The position numbers and the translations under genes are program-made. Below, piece after piece: positions 36,280-44,611 of a stretch of 64,000 bases of DNA. Source of the stretch: Granulicella sp. dw_53 (lineage in GTDB: Bacteria > Acidobacteriota > Terriglobia > Terriglobales > Acidobacteriaceae). How positions within the stretch are numbered: position 1 is the first letter of the stretch; every line of letters begins with the position of its first letter. The notes beneath the pieces were generated by a model. The model saw only the letters and a list, made by a program, of their open reading frames with translations, had not been told where the DNA came from and ran no database searches. The stretch is from NCBI RefSeq assembly GCF_018449545.1, contig NZ_JAAVUR010000004.1, forward strand, positions 124,001 to 188,000. Direction: 5' to 3'.

Positions 36280-36598
36280 TCGCTCTCCCCTTCCAATCCG
36301 CCCAATACTTGCAGGCAAGATCAATATCGGCGCTCTGCTTACTCTTATCCCCACCACACAAAAGCAAGATAATCCGGTCACCCGATTTCGCGTAATAGAC
36401 GCGATAACCAGGCCCAAAGTCGATGCGCAACTCCCAAACACCTTCGCGGCAGAATTTGTGATCGCCAAAGTTACCAAGTTCAATGCGGGCGACTCGACGG
36501 TCGACGGCAGCCCTTGCCCGGTTATCTCGTAATAACGATTGCCATTGATCGAAGATATCCACGCCACTTGCCGTTACATAATGCCTGATCTCGTGCAC
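36269..36598 (-). CDS. RelE/HigB-like killer toxin
   Basis: 109 residues from GTG 36598, starting VHEIRHYVTASGVDIFDQW, the usual start of the phage-derived Gp49/HigB-like killer family; ATG 36634 would add 12 atypical residues. The core RVARIELGNFGDHKFCREGVWELRIDFGPGYRVYYAK and LLLCGGDKSKQ with C-terminal Lys/Asp are conserved family blocks. It probably cleaves mRNA on the ribosome. Gene order is toxin then antitoxin, as in the pair at 575-1148, but the proteins belong to a different subfamily. Confidence 0.85.
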   Translation of the reverse strand: MHEIRHYVTASGVDIFDQWQSLLRDNRARAAVDRRVARIELGNFGDHKFCREGVWELRIDFGPGYRVYYAKSGDRIILLLCGGDKSKQSADIDLACKYWADWKGRANER

Positions 36599-36680
36599 GC
36601 TCTCATTTTCGTCTAAAGACGAATGGATAGTCAACGTCCCCTGCTAAACTTGGCTGAAAGCTATGAAGTAACAGGATCTT

Positions 36681-37583
36681 ATGCCCATCGTTGAACTGCA
36701 GCATGTTCGCAAGGTTTACGACACCAAGGTGGCCGTCGACGACATTAGTTTCACCATCGAACCAGGGACCATGTTCGGGCTGCTGGGGCCGAACGGGTCG
36801 GGGAAGACCTCCAGCATCCGCATGATGATTGGGATTACGGTGCCGGACTCCGGTACGGTACAGCTCTTCGATAAACCGTTTGATCGAGGGAGCTTGAAGC
36901 GCGTCGGGTATCTGCCTGAGGAGCGCGGGCTCTACAAGAAGATGAAGGTGATGGACCAGTTGGTCTTCCTGGGTCAGCTTCACGGCCTCGATGCGACGGT
37001 GGCAAGCAAGCGGGCGCATGTGTGGTGCGAGAAGATGCAGATCACCGAGGCGATTCCGAAGAAGACAGAGGAGTTGTCGAAGGGGATGCAGCAGAAGATC
37101 CAGTTTATCGCCGCGTTGCTGCACGATCCGGAGCTGATCATTATGGATGAGCCCTTCAGCGGGTTGGATCCTGTGAATGCGACGCTGCTGCAGGATACGT
37201 TGATCGATCTGCGGCAGCAGGGCAAGGCGGTGTTGTTCTCGACACATCGGATGGATCAGGTGGAGAAGCTGTGCGATGCGATCTGTCTGATTGATAACGG
37301 CAGAGTGGTTCTCTCAGGAGCGATGCGGGAGATCAAGTCGCGCTATCCGGCGAACCGGGTTGTGCTGCACTTCAGTGGAGACGACTCGTTCCTCAGGCAC
37401 CCCAGCATCGAGAGCTTTAAGAACTACAACGGCCAGGCCGAGATCAAACTGGTGGAGAACGCCGATGGTCAGGGCCTGCTGGCTGAGGCCGTCAAACATG
37501 CACGCATCACCCGGTTCGAGGTGATGGAGCCCACGTTGGAAGAGATCTTCATCAGCACGGTAGGAGATAAAGTCGATGCGTAA
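36681..37583 (+). CDS. ABC transporter ATP-binding protein (NatA-like)
   Basis: 300 residues: Walker A GPNGSGKTSS, Q-loop YLPEERGLYKKM, signature LSKGMQQKIQ, Walker B LIIMDEPFSGLDP, H-loop STHRMDQVE, then a DUF4162-like C-terminal domain. With the adjacent permease it forms an ABC-2-type exporter of the NatAB/YhaQ-YhaP group. Some relatives export sodium, others drugs or peptides; the cargo is not shown. It is divergent from the second toxin-antitoxin pair, separated by 82 bp. Confidence 0.92.
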   Translation: MPIVELQHVRKVYDTKVAVDDISFTIEPGTMFGLLGPNGSGKTSSIRMMIGITVPDSGTVQLFDKPFDRGSLKRVGYLPEERGLYKKMKVMDQLVFLGQLHGLDATVASKRAHVWCEKMQITEAIPKKTEELSKGMQQKIQFIAALLHDPELIIMDEPFSGLDPVNATLLQDTLIDLRQQGKAVLFSTHRMDQVEKLCDAICLIDNGRVVLSGAMREIKSRYPANRVVLHFSGDDSFLRHPSIESFKNYNGQAEIKLVENADGQGLLAEAVKHARITRFEVMEPTLEEIFISTVGDKVDA

Positions 37584-38814
37584 TGTCTGGCTGATTGCGA
37601 AGCGCGAGTACCTGGAGCGGGTCCGTACGAAGGCCTTTTTGATCTCCACGATTCTGATCCCGTTGCTGATGGGCGGCGGAATCGTCGGCTCGATCATTGC
37701 TGGAGGCAAGGCGAAGTCCACGTCGCACATTACGGTGGTATCGCCAGACCAACAGCTCGCGACCGATCTGCAGGCCGAGTTGGAGAACGGCAGAGACAGC
37801 CACATGACAGTGGATGTGATCTCGCCGGGCAACTCGCATACGCGAGATACGCTGGACTCGATGCTCGCGGATAAGCAACTGGATGGCTATCTGTGGATCG
37901 ATCCAGCGCCGACTCCGAGTGAACGGCCCAAATTCTCTTACACTCCGCGTTCGACTGCGGATATTTCTACGAAGGGTAGTATTCGGTCAGCGTTGAATAC
38001 AGTGTTGCTGCGGGAGCGGCTGGCGCATCAGGGGATGGTCTCTTCGGACGTCAACGCGATGATGGAGCCGGTGACGGTGGACACTACGCAGGCCGGGAAG
38101 AGCGCGGATACTACCTCCAGCTTCGTTGCGATCTATGTGCTGTTCTTTCTGATGTACATGGTGATAATGCTGTACGGCATGAACGTGGCTCGCTCGATTA
38201 TTGAAGAGAAGACCTCGCGAGTGTTTGAGGTGTTGCTGGCTACGATTCGTCCGGAGGAGATGATGGCGGGCAAGATGATCGGGGTAGGCTCGGTGGGGAT
38301 CACGCAAGTGGCAGTGTGGCTGGCTGCTGCGATCCTGCTGACCAGTGGGCCGATCATGGGAGCAATTGGAGGCGGCTCGGTTCATGTCTCTCTTAGCGCG
38401 ATGCAGATTATCTTCTTCGTGGTTTATTTCATCCTGGGCTTTATGTTGTACTCCAGCATCGCGGCGGCGCTGGGTGCGATGGTGAACTCGGAGCAGGAGC
38501 TGCAACAACTGAATATGTTTCTGGTGATGCCGCTGGCGGCGTGCATGTTTGCGCTGGCTCCGGTCATTTCAAATCCCAGTGGACCGGTGGCGCGGGTGAT
38601 CTCATTGATCCCCTTTTGTACGCCGTTGATCATGTACCTCCGGATCTCTCTGGCGATGCCTCCATGGCAGGAGATCGCTCTCTCGATCGTGCTGATGATC
38701 GCGACGATCTATGCGGTACTGTGGGTCGCTTCACGGATCTACCGTGTGGGCGTGCTGATGTATGGAAAACGGCCCAATCTGCCGGAGATTCTGCGTTGGT
38801 TGAAGTACAGCTAG
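37576..38814 (+). CDS. ABC-2-type permease (NatB-like)
   Basis: 412 residues and six predicted membrane helices: one near residue 20-45 (FLISTILIPLLMGGGIVGSII), a periplasmic domain of about 150 residues, then a cluster of helices from about residue 185 onward. The segment NVARSIIEEKTSRVFEVLLATIRPEEMMAGKMIG is the coupling region typical of NatB/ABC2_membrane_3 proteins. Its start overlaps the ATPase gene by 8 nt, so the pair is co-translated and forms one exporter. Confidence 0.92.
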   Translation: MRNVWLIAKREYLERVRTKAFLISTILIPLLMGGGIVGSIIAGGKAKSTSHITVVSPDQQLATDLQAELENGRDSHMTVDVISPGNSHTRDTLDSMLADKQLDGYLWIDPAPTPSERPKFSYTPRSTADISTKGSIRSALNTVLLRERLAHQGMVSSDVNAMMEPVTVDTTQAGKSADTTSSFVAIYVLFFLMYMVIMLYGMNVARSIIEEKTSRVFEVLLATIRPEEMMAGKMIGVGSVGITQVAVWLAAAILLTSGPIMGAIGGGSVHVSLSAMQIIFFVVYFILGFMLYSSIAAALGAMVNSEQELQQLNMFLVMPLAACMFALAPVISNPSGPVARVISLIPFCTPLIMYLRISLAMPPWQEIALSIVLMIATIYAVLWVASRIYRVGVLMYGKRPNLPEILRWLKYS

Positions 38815-38838
38815 GCAAGCGCAGCTACACTTAAGATT

Positions 38839-39480
38839 GTGCGCGCCTTCACTCTCAAGCAACGCCTGACCCTCGCCGTAATGCCACGGCTTGCGAGCCT
38901 TCTCATTCGTTGTCTCGGAATGACGTTGCGGTACGAAGATGTGGTTGAGGCGGGCGGCATCGCTGGATATGAGATTTCGGAGCCGGCGATCTTTACGTTC
39001 TGGCACCGGTCGCTGCTGGCCTGTGCCTGGCGCTTCCGCAATCGAAATGTTGCCATCCTGATTAGCGAGAGCTTCGACGGAGAGTTGATTGCGCGAACCG
39101 TGCAGCGGCTCGGCTTCATTCCTGTTCGAGGATCCAGTTCACGCGGTGGTGCGCCAGGGTTGCGCAATATGGAACGGGCCTTTCGGGCCGGCCGCCATTG
39201 TGCCTTTACAGCAGATGGTCCGCGGGGTCCGGCGATGGTAGCCAAACCCGGGACGGCGCAGTTGGGGACGCTGGTAGAGGCGGAGGTGAGTGCGTTTTAT
39301 GTGCTTCCTGAGCGAGCCTGGGAACTTCGGTCGTGGGACCGATTCCTCATTCCCAAACCCTTCTCGCGGGTGGTCGTCACATGGCCTGTACGGGTTACCG
39401 CGGACCCTGTGGCGGTTCAGGGAGCGCTGGATCGGGCGGTGGAGCTCGCAGAGAGTGCCCTGCGAGCGGCTCCGCGATAA
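38839..39480 (+). CDS. Lysophospholipid-acyltransferase-family protein (DUF374)
   Basis: 213 residues starting at GTG 38839. AIFTFWHRSLL supplies the HX(n) motif region, followed by ISESFDGELIARTVQRLGFIPVRGSSSRGG and AFTADGPRGPAM, the characteristic blocks of DUF374, related to LpxL-type acyltransferases. It is likely membrane-associated and may acylate a lipid A or phospholipid precursor. It is 24 bp downstream of the ABC permease, so possibly in the same transcript, which could hint at an envelope role for that exporter. Confidence 0.85.
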   Translation: MRAFTLKQRLTLAVMPRLASLLIRCLGMTLRYEDVVEAGGIAGYEISEPAIFTFWHRSLLACAWRFRNRNVAILISESFDGELIARTVQRLGFIPVRGSSSRGGAPGLRNMERAFRAGRHCAFTADGPRGPAMVAKPGTAQLGTLVEAEVSAFYVLPERAWELRSWDRFLIPKPFSRVVVTWPVRVTADPVAVQGALDRAVELAESALRAAPR

Positions 39481-39482
39481 CG

Positions 39483-39923
39483 TTAGCTGGCGATGGCGTG
39501 CTCCATGACATGGGAGTTGACCGAGGCGGGCTGGTGTTGCTTCTTGGGTCCGCGTTTGCGAGCTACGAGGACGCGAATGCGTTCGATCATCTCGGCCGGA
39601 GAGGCTGCTCCCTTAGGGAGAAAGACATCGGCACAGCCTGCGCGGTCGAAGGCAGTGACGGTGCCAGAGACGATCATGGCAGGCAGGCCGGGATGGAGCT
39701 GCTTGGCGCGGCGGACAAGTTCATTGCCGTCCATCTGAGGCATGATGAGGTCGCAGAGGAGCAGATCGATGCTTCCGGGAACCGACTGGCTGATGTGTTC
39801 CAGGGCTTCCTGGGAGGATAGCGCGGAGATGACGCGGTAGCCGCGGGTTTCGAGGAGAAAGGTACGAACGGAGAGGATTGCTTCGTTGTCGTCGACGCAA
39901 AGGATGGTCTTCTTAGGGCGCAT
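39483..39923 (-). CDS. Response regulator receiver protein
   Basis: 146 residues: a receiver domain with Asp11/Asp12, phosphoacceptor Asp58 (LLLCDLIMPQMDG), IVSGT and FLPKG (conserved Lys), followed by a short basic tail (ARKRGPKKQ) with no recognised output domain. It converges with the acyltransferase gene, ending 2 bp from it. No kinase is next to it. Confidence 0.85.
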   Translation of the reverse strand: MRPKKTILCVDDNEAILSVRTFLLETRGYRVISALSSQEALEHISQSVPGSIDLLLCDLIMPQMDGNELVRRAKQLHPGLPAMIVSGTVTAFDRAGCADVFLPKGAASPAEMIERIRVLVARKRGPKKQHQPASVNSHVMEHAIAS

Positions 39924-40575
39924 GCGTGCTCGATTCTGCCGGAGACCGCCTTATGGCGGAGTCGCGGCGGATGGGCCAGCCAGAGCCGTCCGCTGGTTTG
40001 TGGACGGCCCCGACCGGAGCGTTGAAACTAACCCCTGGCCCGGCTGCATGCGAACTGCGGCGTAGGAAGTAGCGGCTCCTCCGTGCGCATAAGACAAGGA
40101 GACGAGGCTCTCATGTCTGCTTCGCGAAGGAGCAGTGCCACAGGTGCCGGCAAAATGCTGCCGAACCATGGGGTGCGAGAGAGACCGGTTGCGGCGCAGG
40201 TTGCCTCGCGACTCCACACGACGCAAGGAACCGACCGTAGCGAATACAGGGAGGAATCCCCCGAAAAACGGGGGTACCCCTCACTGCGTGTGCAAGCAGC
40301 GATAGTGCGTGCGGGGAGGTGCGACTGCGAACAGCCGGGCTCTCTCAACTCAAATTGTCAATAACACTCAGGCGAAAGTTATCGTCTCTAACCGCGCTCC
40401 CATAAGGTGCAGAGCAGTCATCAACGCTTGCCCAGAGTATTAACCGTTACCGAGCTTGGCAACAGCGAAGTTTGAGCGAAGAGCGAGGTCTTTGGTGCTT
40501 GCGCATCCACCGATATATGTAAATGCCAGATGAACATTGAGGTTCGTCAGGCCTAGGCTGTTGAAATCGCGTGTA
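39924..40575. other. Intergenic stretch without a supported gene
   Basis: About 650 bp between the receiver gene and phzF-like gene. Short open frames exist on both strands but are Arg/Ser/Pro-rich and overlap each other without protein-like character. The only structured element is the hairpin at 40258-40274. The receiver gene's promoter should lie in its left part. Confidence 0.55.
40258..40274. repeat. CCCCCG-A5-CGGGGG hairpin
   Basis: A perfect 6-bp GC stem with an A5 loop, followed immediately by GTACCCC, giving nested pairing options (GGGGTACCCC is itself palindromic). It stands in a non-coding region with no adjacent gene end, so it may be a remnant of a dispersed repeat rather than a terminator. 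Confidence 0.4.
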
Positions 40576-41523
40576 TCACGGCAGGAAAAAGCGTCCACTT
40601 GCAGCAGGAATGGTGCGTCCCCCGACGAACACATTTTGAACGACTCCGTCGTTGAGCGAAGCCTGAACATGGATGCGGCTGGGGCGAAGCATCTCAATCC
40701 CCTGCTCCAGAACGATGGGTTGGTCACTAGCGACAAGGCCGTGCCGGACGAGGTAGGCGATGGTGCAGCCCGAAGCAGAACCCGTCGCAGGGTCTTCTCC
40801 GTTATAGAACTGCATCCTAGAGTGCCAGTCCGCGCCAGAATCAGCCGCAGCAGGGGTAATGCAGTGGAAGAACTTCGCGTCGCTACGTTCGAGATAGGCG
40901 CGGGAGCTTTGCGCTGGGATCGAAAGACGCGAGGCGACATCAAGCGAACGCAGCGGCACGATGCAGAAGGCCATGCCGGTGGAGACGGTTTGGATGGGCA
41001 GGTTGGGATCGAAATCGTCAGGCGAAAGATTGAGCGCGGCGGCGATGTCGGCAGGTGTGTGGATCGCTCCGAAGGTCGGGTCGTTCTGACGCATGGTGCC
41101 GAAGACGCCGTGCTCTCCCAGCTGAGGCGAGTTGAAGCGGACAGGAATGGGCCCAACGGGCAGGTCCAAAGTGATCGTCTCGGAGCCGCACAGGACAGGA
41201 TGATTCCAGTAGAGCCAGCTCGCGGTGCCGAGCGTAGGGTGGCCGGCGAACTGTAGCTCCTCTTCCACGGTAAAGATGCGGACCTGGACGCCGCTTCCAC
41301 GCTCCATATCAGGGTCGCGAGGAAGGATGAAGGCGGTCTCCGAGAGGTTGGTCTCGCGGGCCAGGGATTGCATCTCTTCCGTGGAAAGCCCCCTGGCGTC
41401 GGTAAAGACGGCTAACTGATTGCCTTCAAGGGGATGCTCCGCGAATACATCGAGTTGGACGTAGTCGAAGGCACGGAGGGTGGCGGGTTGGGGAGTAGGC
41501 AGAGTTTGGGATCCATTTGACAC
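40576..41523 (-). CDS. PhzF-family isomerase/epimerase-like protein
   Basis: 315 residues with the PhzF twin-barrel signatures: QLDVFAEHPLEGNQLAVF, ARETNLSETAFI (catalytic Glu), FAGHPTLGTASWL in the first half and EDPATGSASGCTIAYLVRHG in the second. PhzF itself isomerises a phenazine precursor, but most relatives are of unknown substrate. No phenazine genes are nearby, so only the fold and an isomerase-type activity can be suggested. Confidence 0.9.
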   Translation of the reverse strand: MSNGSQTLPTPQPATLRAFDYVQLDVFAEHPLEGNQLAVFTDARGLSTEEMQSLARETNLSETAFILPRDPDMERGSGVQVRIFTVEEELQFAGHPTLGTASWLYWNHPVLCGSETITLDLPVGPIPVRFNSPQLGEHGVFGTMRQNDPTFGAIHTPADIAAALNLSPDDFDPNLPIQTVSTGMAFCIVPLRSLDVASRLSIPAQSSRAYLERSDAKFFHCITPAAADSGADWHSRMQFYNGEDPATGSASGCTIAYLVRHGLVASDQPIVLEQGIEMLRPSRIHVQASLNDGVVQNVFVGGRTIPAASGRFFLP

Positions 41524-41929
41524 GATGAGGCCTCGTACGTATTGTGAATTTAGACCGCGATGGAGATAACCTGCTCCATGCTAGCTTAGCTAGCTGCGGC
41601 AAAGATTCGATTAGATTGGTTTGAACTCCTATGAATAGGATTCCCAATACGACTTCCTTGCTCTGTTGCTGTGACGATGCAGGGTGTGCGTGTATGAGCG
41701 AATCGGAGTAAACAAGCCTCGAGACGCATCAGAAACCCACCCAGAGCTAAGCGCCGGGTGGGTTTTTCCTTTCCATTGGCTTAGGAACTCGGCGTCTTCC
41801 CGGTCTATGCGTTCCATGACTAGAAATGCCTCGTTCGCTTCGATGCATAGAGAACAGGCATAATAGCCACAGCAGCGTAGAGCGCATGGATGATGTTCCC
41901 CAATGGCTTAGCGCTGTTCTATAAGAAGG
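41524..41929. other. Intergenic stretch with an orphan terminator
   Basis: Between the phzF-like gene and tRNA-Cys there is no supported coding frame. It holds a strong plus-strand intrinsic terminator (41734-41767) with no plus-strand gene in front of it. A short structured transcript ending there is possible (TGCGT near 41689 could pair with ACGCA near 41724), but I recognise no known RNA family. Confidence 0.5.
41734..41767 (+). terminator. Intrinsic terminator without an upstream gene
   Basis: AACCCACCC (41734-41742) and GGGTGGGTT (41756-41764) form a perfect 9-bp stem with a 13-nt loop, followed by a run of T on the plus strand. The nearest gene to the left is on the minus strand and divergent, so the terminator would end an unannotated plus-strand transcript or insulate the tRNA gene. 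Confidence 0.75.
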
Positions 41930-42005
41930 GCACCGATGGCGAAGTGGCTAACGCGCTGGTCTGCAAAACCAGTATTCGAGGGTTCGATCCCCTCTCGGTG
42001 CTCCA
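41930..42005 (+). tRNA. tRNA-Cys (anticodon GCA)
   Basis: The acceptor stem GCACCGA (41930-41936) pairs with TCGGTGC (41995-42001), followed by discriminator T42002 and an encoded CCA (42003-42005). The anticodon arm CTGGT/ACCAG closes the loop CTGCAAA with anticodon GCA. The T arm has GGTTCGATCC. A U at the discriminator position is the main identity element of tRNA-Cys, which agrees with the anticodon. Confidence 0.96.
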
Positions 42006-42085
42006 TAAATTTAACGGACGCGATTTTCAACTTCCCACAGGCGTTCGGCCCATCCAGCAGCAACCATTTGAAAAAATCGTTGTAC

Positions 42086-42601
42086 TCAGGCTGGCCTAAC
42101 GCTCCCCTTGAGTAATTCCCCATTCCCAGCCTCTAAATCAAGCAGACGTGCCTTCGTATCAAGACCGCCTGCAAATCCTGTTAGTTTGCCAGACGATCCG
42201 ATTACGCGATGACATGGGACGATGATAGAGATTGGGTTCCTGCCGTTGGCAGCGCCGACGGCTCGTGTCGCTTTGGGGTTTCCCAACTGTTTTGCAAGTT
42301 GCCCATAGCTTCGCGTCTCGCCGAACGGTATAGCCAGAAGAGCTTCCCAAACATCGTTTTGAAACCGCGTACCTCTCATGTCCAGCGCGAGCGAAAACGA
42401 TCTTCTCTTTCCGTCAAAATACTCCTTCAGTTGACGCTCTGTTTCGCAGAGGACGGGATGTTTCTTGTCTTCAACGAGCTCACCCAACCGTACGCGACGC
42501 GGATTGTCATTCTCCCAAAGAATGGCGGTAAGACCCTTGTCGCTTGCTACAATTTTTAGCTCTCCGACCGGAGAATCCATTGTTTTATACACCAGTTTCA
42601 T
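42086..42601 (-). CDS. ogt: Methylated-DNA-[protein]-cysteine S-methyltransferase
   Basis: 171 residues. Ogt/Ada-C-type proteins transfer the alkyl group from O6-alkylguanine in DNA to their own cysteine in a one-time reaction. The active site IIVPCHRVIG (Cys130), the helix-turn-helix with RSYGQLAKQLGNPKATRAVGAANGRNP and the asparagine hinge are all present. It lies 57 bp behind an Ada/AlkA fusion gene on the same strand, making a two-gene alkylation-repair operon in which the methyltransferase is separate from the Ada sensor domain. Confidence 0.95.
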   Translation of the reverse strand: MKLVYKTMDSPVGELKIVASDKGLTAILWENDNPRRVRLGELVEDKKHPVLCETERQLKEYFDGKRRSFSLALDMRGTRFQNDVWEALLAIPFGETRSYGQLAKQLGNPKATRAVGAANGRNPISIIVPCHRVIGSSGKLTGFAGGLDTKARLLDLEAGNGELLKGSVRPA

Positions 42602-42658
42602 TGTCTTTCCTTTTTAGGTTGACGTAATGTTTATGGCTATCCAAACATCTGCTCAGAC

Positions 42659-44158
42659 TCAAACGACGCTGACGCCTTTCGAAGGGGCAACCGGGCCCGC
42701 CGCCCAAAGATGCTGTGCTGCGTAGGCCCGCCAAGGACGCCACGAGCGTGCACGATCCAGCAAATGAGCTGTGGTCGACTTCTCTCCTTGTATCGCCCCC
42801 GCGCTGCGAAGCAGGCCGATGTCCGACGCTGGGAATGCATCCGTCTCTCGAATAGCGCGTAAGGCAATATAGTGGGCGGTCCAGTCGCCAACGCCAGGGA
42901 TCATCCGGAGCCGCTCGACCGTTTCTTCGATACTTCCAAGTGGATGGAAAAGATTCGGGTCTGCTACCGTGGCTTCCGCTATTGCCTTCAAGAAGAATTG
43001 CCGCGCTACAGGCATAGACAAACCGAGAGACTTCACGGAAGCCAATCTCTGAGAGGTGGGGAATACATAGATCAATCCTGGATGGACTCTTTGCTCCATC
43101 GGCAAATCCTTGCCGTGAAGTGCAACGAGTTGCCCTGCGAGTCGACGTGCGGCAGCAACGCTGATCTGCTGGCCGAGGATAGCGCGCACCGCTATCTCAA
43201 ATCCATCCCATCCGCCAGGAGCACGTAGTCCGGGCCGCTGCGCCACCAGCGGTGCGAGAAAGGGATCGCTGGACAAATGTGCGTCAATTGTCTCGATGTC
43301 GGCTCCTACATCAAAGAGACGGCGTACACGCCCAACAACCGTGGGCAACGACTTTACACTCGGAAACCGAATTGTGACTCCTAGACTTTGCCGTTCAGCG
43401 TGGTGAGCTACTTCTATGCTTCCAATTAGTCCATCGATGTCGACAGTGCGCAAATAGTGTCCGTTCTCGACTACTTCGACACCTGGAATGGAGCGCGCCT
43501 GAAAAAAGGCAAGAATCGAATCCCAGTCGTAAGGGGATCGATATCGAATTCGCAACGTCACCCCAGTACCGGCTCCTGCATGGCCGTTCGACGTCTTCCG
43601 CCGTAGGGCCATGGGAGGACGCTGAAAAAGCTCCTGAAATGTCTCATTGAAGCGCCGCAAACTGCCAAACCCAGCCGCCAATGCGACTTCGGTCATAGGT
43701 AACTGTGTCTCGTGAATGAGTTGCTTGGCAAAAAGCACCCGGCGCGTCTGAGCGACTGAGACCGGTGGAGCACCCAAATGCTGAAGAAAGAGGCGTCTGA
43801 GCTGACGCTCCCCCATGCCAAGCCGTGCTGCCAACTTCTCGACGTTGCTTTCCGCACCATCGAGAGCACCCTCCGCGATGAGACTTAGGGCTCGCGAGAC
43901 CGTATTCGATGTACCACGCCAGGATGCGAGATCTGGTGCGCTTTCAGGACGGCATCGGAGGCACGGGCGGAAGCCATCTTCTTGAGCAGCCTCTGCTGAA
44001 CCATAGAAATAGCAATTTTCGCTCTTCGGTGTTCGCGCCGGACAGATGGGTCGGCAATAGATGCCTGTGGATTTGACACCTACATATATCAAGCCGTCGA
44101 AGCGGTCGTCTCTGCATTGCAACGCTCGATAGCAGACTTCATGATCCGGCAGCTTCAT
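42659..44158 (-). CDS. alkA: Ada-type regulator fused to 3-methyladenine DNA glycosylase II
   Basis: 499 residues. Order: Ada metal-binding domain (about 1-80; GIYCRPICPARTP and FRPCLRCRPE give the Cys ligands and the methyl-accepting Cys), AraC-type HTH (about 90-190; GMGERQLRRLFLQHLG, EVALAAGFGSLRRFNETF), AlkA N-terminal domain, and HhH-GPD glycosylase (GQQISVAAARRLAGQL, IPGVGDWTAHYIALRA, catalytic Asp in PASDIGLL). It would sense methyl phosphotriesters, activate its promoter and remove alkylated bases. The methyltransferase domain of E. coli Ada is missing and is supplied by the next gene. Confidence 0.94.
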   Translation of the reverse strand: MKLPDHEVCYRALQCRDDRFDGLIYVGVKSTGIYCRPICPARTPKSENCYFYGSAEAAQEDGFRPCLRCRPESAPDLASWRGTSNTVSRALSLIAEGALDGAESNVEKLAARLGMGERQLRRLFLQHLGAPPVSVAQTRRVLFAKQLIHETQLPMTEVALAAGFGSLRRFNETFQELFQRPPMALRRKTSNGHAGAGTGVTLRIRYRSPYDWDSILAFFQARSIPGVEVVENGHYLRTVDIDGLIGSIEVAHHAERQSLGVTIRFPSVKSLPTVVGRVRRLFDVGADIETIDAHLSSDPFLAPLVAQRPGLRAPGGWDGFEIAVRAILGQQISVAAARRLAGQLVALHGKDLPMEQRVHPGLIYVFPTSQRLASVKSLGLSMPVARQFFLKAIAEATVADPNLFHPLGSIEETVERLRMIPGVGDWTAHYIALRAIRETDAFPASDIGLLRSAGAIQGEKSTTAHLLDRARSWRPWRAYAAQHLWAAGPVAPSKGVSVV

Positions 44159-44611
44159 GTTGAGATTTTCCCACCTCCTGAGCCATAAAACTCGCGCTTT
44201 TCGGACATCATCATCTATCCCATGGGATAGCAGCTATTTCTGACCAAAACCGATTTGCATGCAAACAATGGAGATAGGAACAGAACGGAAACCTTCTCCG
44301 AGTCGTTTCGTGGCCCTTTACGCCAGAACCTCCAACCCTTTCGGGGGGATATTCGAGCCCTACTTTAGGGGTTTGAGTGCGAGTGTCTGTCGGCGACACT
44401 TGATCTGGAAAGCTTCTTTGACGCCGATATGCACGGAGCGGCGTCATCAACTTTGCAATGTCTCAGAAATAGAGTGATTTGACATCTCTTCTTGCATGAC
44501 GAAAGCTTGAATAGCACGTCGGTGTCGCCTATATCCATTCGGGATGCTTTCGGAGCTGCGGTTTAGCCCTTCAGTAATTTTTCCGCTGAGTGAAAATGGC
44601 ATCTGCGACCT
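44159..44611. other. Intergenic stretch without a supported gene
   Basis: A 450-bp divergent region between the Ada-AlkA gene and the lipoprotein gene. Small open frames are present but not protein-like. It must contain two promoters; I cannot place them with confidence. Confidence 0.5.

Noticed and set aside
40083-40364. Overlapping open frames on both strands between the receiver and phzF-like genes
   Set aside because: Arg/Ser/Pro-rich sequence, mutual overlap, and a GC hairpin inside; nothing resembles a protein family.
44211-44450. Minus-strand open frame and a possible tRNA-like segment near 44340
   Set aside because: No cloverleaf can be drawn and the frame is not protein-like.
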